A stretch of 64,000 bases of DNA from Sanderia malayensis (taxonomy: Eukaryota; Cnidaria; Scyphozoa; Semaeostomeae; Pelagiidae): NCBI GenBank assembly GCA_013076295.1, contig RQOL01000730.1, forward strand, positions 186,001-250,000. Direction: 5' to 3'. The notes under the pieces are model-generated. The model saw only the letters and a program-made list of their open reading frames with translations, searched no databases and had not been told where the DNA came from. Position 1 is the stretch's first letter. Each line of letters starts with the position of its first letter. This document shows positions 32,755-45,821 of the stretch, in pieces. Position numbers and translations under genes: made by a program.

Positions 32755-34195
32755 CAATTCATTCATTTCTTGAATACGGCTGTAAGAAACTGTCTATAAG
32801 AAACGAGTGCTAAAAATTAGAAAAAGTTAAGAAACTGCAGTACTAGAAGCAAAAAGATAAGAAACAGATTTAATTATGGGAAATATACAAAAACTCTGAA
32901 CTTGTATTGTTCATTAGAATTTTAGCTGGGTGAGTGAGTCATATTCATGTTCTACTGTCATGTCAATAGCTTGTTCACACAACGCTCCTGTTATCATCTT
33001 CTTCATGTGTCATTTCCGATAAAATTATAAAAAAATCACAAGAAACTCTTAGAAATTAAAACTGATGACACAAAGAAGAGTTTCAAAATTTTAATGAATA
33101 CCACATAGGGTTAAAGTAGTAACCTATTGACTCCTTTGTTTAGAACACCCTCACAATGCACAAACAATTAAGTACCAAGGAGCAAATGATTTATCTTTAC
33201 TTTATCGACAATAATCCATAACAGAGATATGGTTCATAAGATTTGCCTAATCTTACCATAAATAACCTAATCATATTAACTTAGCATAAGCAAAATGATA
33301 AGTAAAATAATAGACAACTGCATCATTCATTCTACAACAGAGTATGCATGAGTGGAAAGCATGAGCTAGATAGAACTGCAGGATGGGTCACAAGATATCC
33401 CTAATAAGTGGATATGCAAGTTTGCCTTATCCTACATATCCTGTAATTTCTCTTATATTAGATCTACCCTCCTAACCCAGTTCAAGCCACTCCTGCATAC
33501 TCGTGTCATTAATTTTGATTTATATTGTTCATTAATTTTTCCATAACCTAAAAACCTTCAAATGCTTTACTCTTTTCCTCTTAGTTCCTAACATACTAGC
33601 AAACACTATACACAAACCCAATAACTGCATATCTGTAGTAATATTAAGATAGGTAGATAGACAATTGCTTTTGAAATCAAAGAAAAACATAAGACACCCC
33701 ACAAACCACTATTGTCACCATACATGACAACAAAGAAAGCCAACCACAAAAATGTAGAAATAGGATTTCCTTGATTAATCCTTTGCATAAGGATAACTCT
33801 TAATTAGCCAATTTTAAATTTAATTCAGATTAATAACACAGGAGTTGTTATCACTCAAAAGAAATTTTCCTTACTTATAGTAACTTGGATAGATGGGTAG
33901 GTAGATTGCAAACAATTGAATACTTTGGATCCAAACTTTGGAATACTCTCCCATTATCTATACTTGTTGCCAGCACAGTCACAATTTAAAGATATATTTT
34001 ATAAATTCATAATCAAATTTGTTGACTCTGTTTGAGCCATGAAGCCTAATGTAAATCTGGGTATGGTTACTCTTTCCTTTATAAAAATTTTTGTCTAGTT
34101 TATTATTTCGTTTTCACATTTAGAGAGCTCGTCCTTGGTCAATTAATAAAGTCTCTTTTCTATTTTTGCATATGTTGTACTTAATGTTAATGTAC
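32755..34195. other. No recognisable gene
   Basis: AT-rich intergenic sequence, apart from the MULE flank. No coding signature or clear repeat boundary. Confidence 0.4.
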
Positions 34196-34198
34196 ACG

Positions 34199-34563
34199 CA
34201 TTTTGTTTTATAAGCAACTGCTTTATAAGCAAGGCAGCACTCGGCAAGGCAAAAAGTTAAGCAATTTTAGTACTGGATTGAAGACTGCTAAGCAATTTGA
34301 AAAATTGTATTTTCAGTACTTAACAGGAAATGTGAGCTGACACCATCTTATTAACAGGAATAACCTGTGCAAGCTTTATCTGCCCTCAATACTTGTTGAC
34401 TATCAATACTTATACCTGTATTTACCTTTTTCTAATCTCTTTTCAAAAAACACGAACAAAAAGTTAAGCAATTGCTAAGCAATTTTGAGTGCTCAAATTT
34501 GCCTTCCAGCTAAGCAATTTTTAGTACTGAGCCCGAGTTGAAATTGCTTATAAAACAAATGCT
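34199..34563. mobile_element. Possible MITE
   Basis: Inverted ends containing TTGTTTTATAAGCAA (left) and TTGCTTATAAAACAA (right) enclose about 365 bp with internal TAAGCAATTT repeats. I could not fix a target duplication, so the family is unknown. Confidence 0.4.
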
Positions 34564-34799
34564 TTGTATTAAATGTAGTGTTATAAAAACTAATTGATAA
34601 TCAATAAAGAGGTAAAAAACTGAAACTGTAGACAGGTTGTTATCAGTAGTCTATCTATCTACCTATCCATAAATTCACTGCACAGAAACCTACAATTAGG
34701 TTTAAGTAGATTAGATGTAGTACAATCAGTAGTCATAGACGTCCTCTCGGGAATTACTAGCAACAGGATAACCAAACAAGATAGCAGCCAAAATGACAA

Positions 34800-35255
34800 A
34801 AATTAACACCAAAGTAGATATTAATACTTGCGCAGAATTAAAGTCACTTTCTCTGCAAAGTAGCTGTGCGGGTAAACCACGAGGAGACAATTTAATTGGC
34901 CTAAATATTATTCGTGCCATCGAAAGGACAAACATATCATGTATGTATCATAGATTCCGGGAAATGAAGGCACCAAACAATTCATTCTAACGCTTCCATC
35001 AGTATATTCAGATGATTATCTAGTATTCATAAGTAACTTGACGTTGCATTTGAGACAGTCGCCAAGAAACCAGGCTGTTCAAATTGTTCGCAGCTACCTG
35101 AATTGTCCGCCATTTTGATGAGAACGGTATCCCAATTGTCACGGTAGCCCATAACAGTAAGTGCACAAATATGACAACTGGTTGGCATAAACACATCAAA
35201 TAGATATATGCCGCATACTGGCATATTCCATTAGTAGACTGTGTTGACATAGGTT
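34800..35255. repeat. Inverted copy of repeat at 1062-1480
   Basis: The reverse complement of 1062-1480 with small indels. It directly adjoins Helitron leader sequence at 35310. Confidence 0.6.
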
Positions 35256-35309
35256 ACATTTAAAAATCATAGGTAACGAAAATATCATTTCATAATTATT
35301 GAAAGAAGT

Positions 35310-35910
35310 TTGTAAAAGAGAGGTGTCCGTTATTTGAAAATAGACCAAAGTGGGCCTCTTTTTATAAAGTAAACAAATAATGAAAGAGGTATACTGAGAA
35401 GGAAAAACTGCAATGAATAAATTCATTTCTTACCGAGCCTTGTGTCTTTCAAAACTATGGTAAGAAAAGAAAGATAATAGTTATTAATAAACTTGAAATA
35501 GATATTTAATAAAAAAATTATGCCTGAACAACACGTAACCTGTTCTTGCCATGAAATGCATAGAAAGAAGAGCAAAAATTATTGATATTATTAAGGGAAA
35601 AATAGCGATGAAGAAGCTTTTTAGGTTATAATGCTGGCTTGTTAGAAAAAACAATATTCATAATACTTACTCAGCGATAAATAATTCCATATAATTATAT
35701 CCTATCGATTATTTGGACAACTAAATTAAATTAGGCAAAATCTAATTGTGCGAATAATCAGAGGCGGGATTTCTATTGTACTATACAGCTCCCACGATTG
35801 GTTTATACATGTCACATGCTTAAAAAGGCGGGAAACTTGTTAGTGAAAAGGGAATTCCCCTTCGTCCCTCAGAGTGGTTAAAAAGGTAGGAGGGAGAAAT
35901 TGCACGTAAA
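35310..35910 (-). mobile_element. Helitron 5' leader fragment
   Basis: Similar to 61080-61640, the 5' leader of the right Helitron: shared stretches include CTTACCGAGCC, CACGTAACCTGTT, ACTCAGCGATAAATAA and TTCCCCTTCGTCC. Similarity stops near 35910, before the TC terminus, so this is a truncated 5' end without coding sequence. Confidence 0.65.
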
Positions 35911-36540
35911 ATTGAATGACATCATTACATCATGGCAATGGCATGCCAAGTATAGTTTGATGAGGAAGAAACGCATGGTGAGAATCCAACTGCATCTTCT
36001 TAAATCATTTCCATCTGAAGAGTATGTATAAAGTATTTTGACTCACTGTTCAAAATGTCTTAACTCCAGTTTCATTTTCTGAGTTTAGATTGCAAAAATC
36101 GCTTAAAAAAGAATCATACTGGGAATAAATGACCACTGTTACCTGTACTGGTGCAACTGCAACATCGCATTCATGAAAGTGAATAGTACCATGCATTGGG
36201 TAAGTTATTAAGTGAAGGTTTTGCAAGGAAATAATGTAAACATTTATAACTGATAAAGCTTTCTGAATTATTAAAAATGTGATTGAAAGATTAAAAATAC
36301 TGGAACATATAATTTGGAACATATGGAACATATAAAATAAGAACATTTGGAACATATAATATGAACAAATATATTAGGAATAAAACTTTGACCATGCATG
36401 AACAAAAAATGTGAAATCTTTTGAAAATTTTTTATATGGAAAAGTGGATAGTTTTACTTTATATTTTGCGTTAATGTAGTGGTTTTGATTTTATGATTGT
36501 CTCTTTCATGCATGGTCAAAAACAGGACATGTGTAAATTA
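35911..36540. other. No recognisable gene
   Basis: AT-rich sequence with ACATATAAAATAAGAACAT-type short direct repeats near 36310-36360. Nothing else is seen. Confidence 0.4.
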
Positions 36541-36549
36541 GTTAAGAAA

Positions 36550-37102
36550 CTATTTACACATGTCCTGCATAATTTTTATAGCCCTTTGGGTGGGCATGGC
36601 CATCATCAAAGTTCTAGAAAATTCTTGGGTGGCCTTCCCACCCTTTTTCTTGTGTTTTGCCTTTCTTTGGCCTTTGCCAATTTCAATAAAGACCTCCTTC
36701 TGTGATCTGTGAATACACAATTATGTTACAGGTTGTTTTTTGGTGGAAGGATATTATACAATATTTGGAAGATATCAATAGAACAACTGAGCTTCAAATA
36801 CAGAAGGTATACTTACACTATATCTTTTGTGGGGAGTCTCCTCCTCTCCTTGTCAACCAAGGAGAACTTTTTGTTCCTGCCCAATTCTTCGAATTGGGCA
36901 GCACACTCCCTTTTCGGACTAAAAATGTCTCTGTATGTTATTTCCTAGGATACAAAAGTAAAGATATGAATTAATTATAGTGAAGTGCTTAAAAACTGAT
37001 GAAATATGAATTAATATATTAGCTATAATTACTTTGACTTGATCACCAAGCCATATAACTATTTTTTTCTGGCTCAGGCTTTCTTTTGGCACTTGTAGCC
37101 AT
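36550..37102 (-). CDS. Possible small basic protein gene
   Basis: Three candidate exons on the minus strand. A possible first exon starts with ATG at 37100-37102 (MATSAKRKPEPEKN) but has no clean in-frame donor. The exon 36817-36944 (after ATCCTAG, ending at T|GTAAGT) encodes EITYRDIFSPKRECAAQF and a basic tail. The exon 36550-36706 (after TTCACAG) stays in frame and ends at TAG, rich in Lys/Gly. The second and third exons join in phase 2. I do not recognise the protein; the first exon may be broken. Confidence 0.35.
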
Positions 37103-37189
37103 AGCGAACCTTAAAGCAAACAAATAAAAGTTGTTTTTCTTTAATAAGAATCATTGATATGTGAAAAACAAAATATATTTAGATGAAGC

Positions 37190-38050
37190 AGTACTGATGC
37201 AAAATAATATAATATCATACAGAATCAAAGGACTGTTGCCAAACTGCAAATACTGGAAAAGCAATAAGAGAATAGTGATTCAAATCGTAAGTAGTAAGTT
37301 ATACATGTGCTTTGTGAACATAATATTAATGGAGAATCTCATTATGTAAGTGACATTGAAAGAAAAGTACATACCAAAATATGAACAAAGTAGAAATCAA
37401 AGGCCAAACTGGAAATGGTGGAAAAAGAATACGACAATTGTGGTTGAAATGGTAAGTAGTAAGTTATACCTATGCTTGGCGAAGATAATAGTAATGGAGA
37501 ATCTCATTATCTTATTAACATGGAAATGAAAGCACATACCGAAAATCTGAAGAAAATTAAAAATAAAGGGCAACTGCCAAACTGCAAATACTGGAAAAAG
37601 AAATTTTGGATTGAAATGGTAAGTAATAATTTATACATATAGTTGGTGATCATAATAGTAATGGAGAATCTCATTATCTAATTAACATTGAAGTGAAAGT
37701 ACATACCGAAAATCTGAACGAAATAAAAATGACAGGGCAACTGCCAAACTGCAAATACTGGAAAAAGAAGAATATAATTGTGATTTAAATGGTAAGTAGT
37801 AATTTATACATATGGTTGGTGATCATAATAGTAATGGAGAATCTCATTATCTAATTAACATTAAAGTGAAAGTACATACCAAAAATCTGAACGAATTAAA
37901 AATGACAGGGCAACTGCCAAACTGCAAATACTGGAAAAAGAAGAATATGATTGTGATTTAAATGGTAAGTAGTAAGTTATACATATGGTTGGTGATCATA
38001 ATAGTAAAGGAGAATGTAATTATCTAAGTAACATTGAAAAAAACTACATA
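37190..38050. repeat. ~170-bp tandem array
   Basis: About five units of 165-171 bp, each with GAAAGTACATACCGAAAATCTGAAC, GGCAACTGCCAAACTGCAAATACTGG and AATGGTAAGTAGTAA; the first of these recurs at 37363, 37528, 37697 and 37868. On the minus strand several units show a TTTTTCCAG acceptor and a TTCG|GTATGT donor 51 nt apart enclosing an open frame (YLQFGSCP...). Confidence 0.7.
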
Positions 38051-38730
38051 CCGAAATCTTTCTTTCTTCGAGAAAGGTTGAATGTATAATTGGAAAACTG
38101 AACGAAGACTGGAAAAGGAATATCAGTGATTAAATACATGGAAATAGTTATACATGTAATAAAAAACTCGGGTATTATTTTTAATTGTCTTTATTAATAT
38201 GTCAAGGTATAAAGTATTAGTAATAAGGTAAAAAAATTAACCTGTTGACTGTGGCTCTGCTTTTGACAATGGACGAAACAAACAGAAAATATTTTTGGTG
38301 CGTTGCGTGCGATGTGAAGAAAATTTTGAATATGAACGCCATAGCAACAGAATGAAGATGGCCTCGTAGAATGAAATATAGAGAACTGAAATCGAGGCCA
38401 CCTGGAAATGTCACAGAAAGCGTAAATGTGGTTAGTATGTGGGTGGAAACACCCTGGTAGTGGCCTCATAGTCTGAAATTTAGTTATGAGAAATGACTAC
38501 AGAAAATGAAGACTTTCCAAAATAAGCATATGTAATGTTGCACGCCTCACTGGTAAATGATATTCAGGTAAATAGTACATTTATATTGTAAGATATACAG
38601 TTTTTGTTGCAACTATAAGTTATAAATTCAAGTCATCTCTTTTCAACCTTTGTTGTGTGTTCTTAATTCTATCAACAATCATGCATCTTCTTCATTCTCT
38701 GTGTATTTATCAATGAAGGGTACTACAAAG

Positions 38731-40640
38731 TCTAATATATATATTCTGTGATGTCACGTGCCAAGGCTCGAAACTACGCTGAGACAATAGATTCCACCCG
38801 AAACAAGAGGTCGAACACCCCAAAACAATGGGCCGAAACGGCGAACAAGGTATCAATAAAGGCTTTTTTTTGAGGCCCTCAATCTGCCCTATTTTAAAGT
38901 GAGTTGTTCTTTGCCGGCTGAGCCAAAAAGTTATCTATATGAGAGCTCACAGTTTCGACTAAAAGGTTGGAAAATTCTTTGTTTTTGTTCGCCTAATTGG
39001 CTATCATGAATAAACCACCGTTTACGCTGGCGAAACATCCAAATTCGCGTCACAAACTCAATTTTCGAACAAAGTGTTTGCTGTTCACGTGACCCGTTTC
39101 CCGTTTTCCTGCAATTTGACTGGCTCTTTTCGCGCGACCCACGTGCGTTGTCGATCGTTTTTCGTTATTAGCCCTCGGCTTGCAGGCGACGCACGTGAAT
39201 TTTCGGTTGTTTTTCGTCCTTGGTTGCGGCTGGTACTTTTGGAGAAGACAGACGCGTGTTTTTGTTTTTGCACACAAACTGTTTTACGAGCTGAATTATC
39301 GATTCACTGAATTATCTTTGTAAAGAGCTGCTAATTGTTTGAAAGACCCCTGGAGAGTTGCAGGAAACAATTGGGAATACAGGTGATAGCTTTGTTTTGA
39401 ATTTTGAGTTGAAATAGTTATAGTTTTTGCAGTAGGGTTGCTTCGGCATGCTTGCAATGCTTAGGACCAATGAAAACAAAGTCAAAGTTATGAATTTTTC
39501 AGGCCCTATTTGCACGATTTTCCTCATGTAAACTTTCGACAAGTGTTTGTATATTTTTATAGTAGTTATGTATGTTTTATAGTAGGTATATAGTATGTTG
39601 GTATAGTATGTAGGTATAGTATGATTTTATAGTAGGTATAGTATGTTTGTATAGTAGGTATAGTATGTAGGTATAGTAGGTATAGTATGTAGGCATAGTA
39701 TATTGGTACAGTATGTACGTATAGTAGGTATAGTATGTTGGTATAGTATGTAGGTAAAGTATGTGGGTATAGTATGTAGGTAAAGTATGTATGTATGTAT
39801 GTATGTATGTATGGGCATCAGCGGAAGCGAATGCAGTGCGCGAAGCGCGCCAACCACACTAAGCTTCTCTTACTTCATGGGCTCCGGGGAAGGAGCGAAG
39901 CGACCGAACCCAGCTCATGTATGTATGTATGTATGTATGTATGTATGTATGTATGTAGGTATGTATGTATGTATGTATGTATGTAGGTATGTAGGTATGT
40001 AGGTATGTAGGTATGTAGGTATATAGGTATGTATGTAGGTATGTATTTATGTATGTATGTATAGTATATGTTTTTATAGTAGGCATAGTAGGTATAGTAT
40101 ATTTTTATAGCAGGTATAGTATGTTTTTATAGTAGGTAGAGTATGTTTGTATAGTAGGTATAGTAGGTATGGTATGTTTTTATAGTAGGTATAGTTTATT
40201 TTTATGGTAGGTATAGTATGTTTTTATAGTAGGTAGAGTAGGTATAGTATGTTTGCAAAGTAGGTATGGTATATTTTTATGGTAGGTATAGTATGTTTTT
40301 ATAGTAGGTAGACTAGGTATAGTATGTTTGTATAGTAGGTATAGTAGGTATAGAATATTTTTATAGTAGGTATAGTAGGTATAGTATGTCTGCATAGTAG
40401 GTATAGTAAGTATAGTATGTTTGTATAGTAGGTATAGAATATTTTTATAGTAGGTATAGTAGGTATAGTATGTCTGTATAGTAGGTATAGTATATTTTTA
40501 TAGTAGGTATAGTGGGTATAGGATCTTTTTATAATATTTGTATGGTAATGTATAGTATGTATAGTAATGTATAGTATAGCATAGTATAGTATAGTATAGT
40601 ATAGTATAGTATGTATATTAATTTATAGTAATGTATAGCA
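38731..40640 (+). mobile_element. Non-autonomous Helitron, 3' end unclear
   Basis: It begins TCTAATATATATATTCTG and follows the 5' module of the other copies for about 800 bp, but the base before TC is G rather than A. From about 39550 it becomes tandem repeats (TAGTAGGTATAGTATG units, (GTAT)n). A 3'-type module, GGGCATCAGCGGAAGCGAATG to GACCGAACCC, lies inside the array at 39816-39913. No CTAG end follows, so the 3' end is truncated or has been overrun by repeat expansion. Confidence 0.65.
39550..40640. repeat. GTATAGTAGGTATAGTATG minisatellite and (GTAT)n
   Basis: Variable 15-20 bp units interrupted by TTTTTATAGTAGG, (GTAT)n/(GTAG)n runs at about 39785-39812 and 39918-40060, and a GTATAGTATA run at about 40575-40610. 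Reversed relatives occur at 50580-50810. Confidence 0.9.
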
Positions 40641-41893
40641 TAATGAAATTTATAGTATGGTACAGTAGAGAACAGACAAGTTATATACCTTGCAGAAAAC
40701 TGCCACATTCAAAACAGTGTTTGAGAAAATATTGCATTTTGTTGACATAATAAAGAAAGACAATCAAATAACAATCCATCAAACAATAAATAATATATAA
40801 TAAGGTCAGAAATATATTATAATTTCTAGCATGTGAATTTTGATACTAAATAGCGTTGTAATTTCATAGCGATTTGTAGGAAAATGAAAGAAGTTTACTG
40901 AATCATCACAGCATTATTTAAGGGTGGGAGTCAACTGCAATTTTACCCCAATTTATGGCTACTTATGCCATTCGTTACTATTATTCAACTTAACATACCC
41001 TCTATATTTTTACACCAATTCGTAGTTCACTCTATTCTATAGTCCTTGCCATTCTTACTTTGGCTATGCCGAATTATTGCAACATCACAATTGAAATTGC
41101 AATAATTGAATTGAAAAAATTAAATTAAATTAAATTAAATTAAATTGAATTAAATTGAATTAAATTGAAAAAATTGTTTGGAATTGATGTTCAGAAAAGT
41201 TTTTTGGAAAACGCGAATTTTCTTTTCCAATTCGGAAATGCAAAAACATTGCAGTTAAGTTTCTTCCTGCAAAAGTTTCTTTTCCAGAAGCAATTGGTAT
41301 TGGTTTTATGCAAGCTGTTTGACTTTGATATGGTAGAGCTGGGTGTGGCTGTTTTAAAGACTTGGTTAATTATATACAATATCACTTTTGTGAAATAGCA
41401 TATATTCTTGAAATGTTGGCTCCTTTGTTATGTTACCCCCTTAGCAGGTGATAAAAGCCCCATAGTTGATTATTTATTAATAATTTGAATTAGGAACATC
41501 TATATTCGACTTCAGCATGTCGATTTCCATAGAAATCAATATTTTGAAATTATTTTTTAAAAAAGTTCTTTTTGCAACCCGCTGGGGCAATTGCACCCCC
41601 TGTCTGAAAAGGTGCAGATAAAAGAGGTTGAAAAGGTTATAAATAACTGAAATGACATCATAACCTACGTTTTGAACATTGATATGCACAATGGTGGCAA
41701 TGCAGCATATTTCACTCAAAGTTTCAATTTTCCCTATTTTAGGGGGGTAAATGACCCATATCTCGAAAACGCCCCCCAACCTGATTAAAGAACATCGATA
41801 TTCGGATTCTACGCCCCAGAATTGACCAAAATAGTCTTGTCTCGCAAATTACCTCTCTTGGTGGTAATACCCCCCCTTCTGCTACCGGACTAA
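40641..41893. other. No recognisable gene; AATTA microsatellite
   Basis: Intergenic DNA. It contains a (TTAAA)n-type microsatellite at about 41108-41168. No gene is visible. Confidence 0.45.
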
Positions 41894-43109
41894 TCCTATC
41901 TCTTTCAGCCCAACAAGTTTGTCACCTGCTAATCTTCTCCTTCCCACCTTTAAAAGTCTGAAGTACGCAGGGGAAATCCCTTCACACGAAAATTTTCCCT
42001 CCTTTTTTGTCACGTGACGCGTATAAACCAATAACGAAAGCGATATAGTACAATAAAAGTCCCGCCTCTGATAATTTGCACAATTAGATTTTGTCTATTT
42101 TTAACCGGCCAAATTTTCTAAAGGCTATAATTATAGTTAATCTTATCCGAATTATCGCTGAGTAAGTACCTACTTTCAACATGTTTTACTAACTACAAGC
42201 TTTGTTACTACAAGCTAGCCAGATTATTTATCACTACTTCGCCTCATAAGACAACAGTTATTGTTTTTCTTGGTATGCTTTTTATTATAAAAACAGGTTA
42301 CGTGTTGTGCAGGTATCATTTCTTTATCAAATATTTTAAATTTACAACTATTCTGATTTCTCTTTTGTTTCTACCCATAGATTTGAAAGACACCTGGCTC
42401 TGTAAGAAATTTATTGTTTGACTACAATTTTCCTTGCTCACTGATCTATATTACTCTTTAATTGTGTGTTTTTCTTATAAATAAAGGCCCAGCTAAATCT
42501 ATTTTCAAATAACGGACACTTCTCTCTCGCAAACTCATCTCCATAATAAACTTATATTTTTGTTTTTTTTTATTTCTCTCTTTTCTAAATGAGCCTCTGT
42601 ACAACAAACTATTTCGCTAATTCTATGTTTCTTTCATGGATAGTAAGTATATTAACAACGATTTCTCAAATCGTGTTTCAACAAATTATTAAAAACTGCT
42701 GCACTTGATTCAAATTGATTCTTATTTATTCAGGTATTCTGAGTTTTGTCCATTATTCATTTTATTTTACTACTTATGTTTGAACTATAAATTTACTCTA
42801 TTCCATTTTAGTGACTGTTTACCCAACAGAAACGATCACAGTTTAAACATAAGTATATTCATTTAACATAAATAATATTATATAACAATACTTTTCCATT
42901 TACTTCATTACCAGTTTTAACTTATCATTATGGAACCCTTGAAATATATCATATTTATTTCTTTTTTTTTTCAGCTTTACACAAGGCCATAATTATTACC
43001 ATTGTTGTTGCTATTAAGACCATTGTGAACAAGCAATAACATTTACAATAATTTCGCCTAATTGTATATCTCACACTTTATACTTCTTTTTTACATTACA
43101 ACTTGCACC

Positions 43110-45784
43110 ATGCCGCGCAAGGTCAAGAGAAGTATCACAAGAGAGGGACGTAGAAATGAGATGAGGCTGTATCGTCAGCATCAAAGACAGCAGAACGAAC
43201 AACCTCAGCTTCCGGAGGCAGAGTCCATCAATGCAGAACTTGCAGCAGTCAACGATCTTCAGCAATTGCAGCTCGCAAACCGTCAGCTAGAAGCCCCTGA
43301 ATATCAACCATTTCCTGCACAGTATCCCCTCCTACAGTTACAGCCAATGCAGATGGGCATGGAACCACAGCTTCCCGCTCAGATCCCATGGCTCCCCATT
43401 CTGAACCAACAGCTTCCCATTCTAAACCAACAGCTTCCTATTCTGAACCAAGAGCTTCCTATTCTGAACCAAGAGCTTCAAATTGAGAACCAAGAGCTTC
43501 CTATTCAGAACCAAGAGCTTCAAGCAGCAGAACAACCTACACACATCGAGATGCAAGATGCAGTTCCAGTACCTGATGAAAATCAGATACCAGAACCCAT
43601 TGAAGATCAGCAAATGCAAGTTGACAACCCTGTCCCTGAGAACAATGAAGCTGAAAACCTCATCCCCTTCTCCCCATTACCACACCACTTGAATAAAATG
43701 AACAGAACATGTATTCATTGTGGTGTAAAGTACTTCAAAGAAGAACTTAACTCCCGAAAACAATACAACAAGTGTTGCATGGGAGGTTTAATCACTCTGG
43801 ATCCAGTTCAACCACCTCCAAACAGTGTCATGCATTTATACACGGGTGATACTGCCGAATCAAAGTATTTCTTAAAGCACTTCCGCCAATACAACTCAAT
43901 ATTGGCCATGGCATCATGGAAGGCTAATATGACACTTATCGAGGCCTGATGGATCATCTCCACAGAAGAGCTGAAATCGAAAACCAGATGGCCTGGGCTA
44001 ACAATCTGAATCAGCCCATCCATATCGATGTTGGCCGTGTTATCATTCTACCATCATCCTTTCCAGGCAGCCAAAGAAACATGTATCAACATTTTCAAGA
44101 TGCAATGACAATCGTAAGGAAGTATGGCAAGCCAGACATCTTCCTCACAATGACTGCCAATCCTAAATGGAAGGAGATTGAAGAAAATATTCATCAGCAT
44201 CAGACGGCCAGTGATCGACCAGACATTGTCACAAGAGTATTTCAACTCAAACTCAAAGAACTACTCGAAGACATACTACACAACCACATTCTTGGACATG
44301 TCACTGCACATGTGTATGTCAGAGAATTTCAGAAGAGAGGACTATCACACTTTTCACACGTAGTAATAATTCTTACTCACATAGTTGCATTTACATCCAA
44401 TGCAGATTTTATGATGATTCACATTTGGTTAACTACAACTATTCTGTAGGTAATTTCTATTATAAAATTGTTAATTATCATATTCATTATCAGGTGGATC
44501 AACTGATATCAGCAGAGATTCCAGACCCACAGGATGCCAAACACCACAAGTTGGTCCTAAAGCACATGGCACATGGACCCTGTGGTGTATTAAATCCTCA
44601 TTGCGTGTGCATGGAAAATAACAAATGCAAAAAACACTTTCCGAAAGAACAAGTTGCTGAAACTCAAATTAATGTTAACGGCTATCCTCTCCACAGACGA
44701 CGCTGTCTCCATCCAGTCAATGTACATGATCGCATTTTGGATGATACATGGGTAGTGCCACACAACAGACACCTACTAATCAAATATCAGTGTCATATCA
44801 ACGTGGATATATGCAGTACAGTAAAAAGTTTCAAGTACATCTTCAAATATATCCACAAAGGACATGATATGGCACATGTTGAATTTCTTGAAGAAAATCA
44901 ACAACAAGAACCTCAAGATATTGAACACGGCAAGGTGCGCCAATGCATCAACGCAAATATATTGGACCACATGAAGCTGTCTATCGGCTTATGCAGTTCC
45001 CCATGCACGACAAAAGCCACATAGTTAAACGGCTTTCTGTTCACCTACCATTTGAGCAACAAGTCATCTTTCAGGACAATGATGACGAACAAAGGCTCAA
45101 CAACATTGGTGATAGAACAACACTTACAGCATGGTTTGAACTCAACCAGCAAGATCCAGCTGCACGTCAGTACCTCTACCATGAGATACCAGAGCACTAT
45201 GTTTTCCAGGAGCGTTCAAAAACATGGACAGCCAGACAACGTAAAACAATGCCAATCATTGGTAGAGTAACTCAAGTGCAGCCTAGACCTTGCGAGCAAA
45301 AATTGGCCCTCAGACTTTTGCTGTTGCATTAACGAGGAGCTACATCATTTGAAGACCTTCGAATGGTAGAAGGTAATCTATGGACTCCTTCAAAGATGCA
45401 GCACTAGCTTTAGGGCTTTTAGAAGATGATGCCGAAATCACACGCTGTTTACACGATGCAGTCATCTTTAATATGCCACCACAACTTAGACAGTTGTTTG
45501 CCACATTGCTACTCTTTCAAACGCCTTCAGACATAAGAACACTCTTCGACACCTTCAAAGAAGCCTTGAGTGAAGATTTTGTCAGACGTGATCAAATCAA
45601 CAATCCAGACATAGCCTTGCATGACAGACACATGTATCAATGTCTACTTGATATTGACAACAATTTGAAGGTCCATGGTTTGTCAATCACCAACTACGAT
45701 CACCTTCCTCAGCTACCGGCCGACTTTGTCATTCCAGAACAAGGTGATTTACAGCTTAACATGATGATCTTCACTGTAATTACT
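43110..45784 (+). pseudogene. Helitron RepHel, N-terminal and Rep part, left copy
   Basis: It starts MPRKVKRSIT, followed by a Gln-rich region with about eight LPILNQ-type heptads encoded by 21-bp repeats, then a zinc-binding CIHCG...CC segment as in many Helitron proteins. A ~0.9-kb deletion near 43935 removes part of the Rep region and shifts the frame. The Rep section then resumes: KPDIFLTMTANPKWKEI, a degraded HUH site (HFSH where the right copy has PHAH) and KYIFKYIHKGHD with the tyrosine motif intact. An intron ends at TTATCAG before 44493. Other lesions are a TAA near 45331 and a one-base loss near 45390. Rep nicks and joins DNA strands in rolling-circle transposition; this copy cannot do so. 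Confidence 0.8.
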
Positions 45785-45821
45785 TACAATATACTGTAAT
45801 GACTATTGTTTATGTTTTCAG

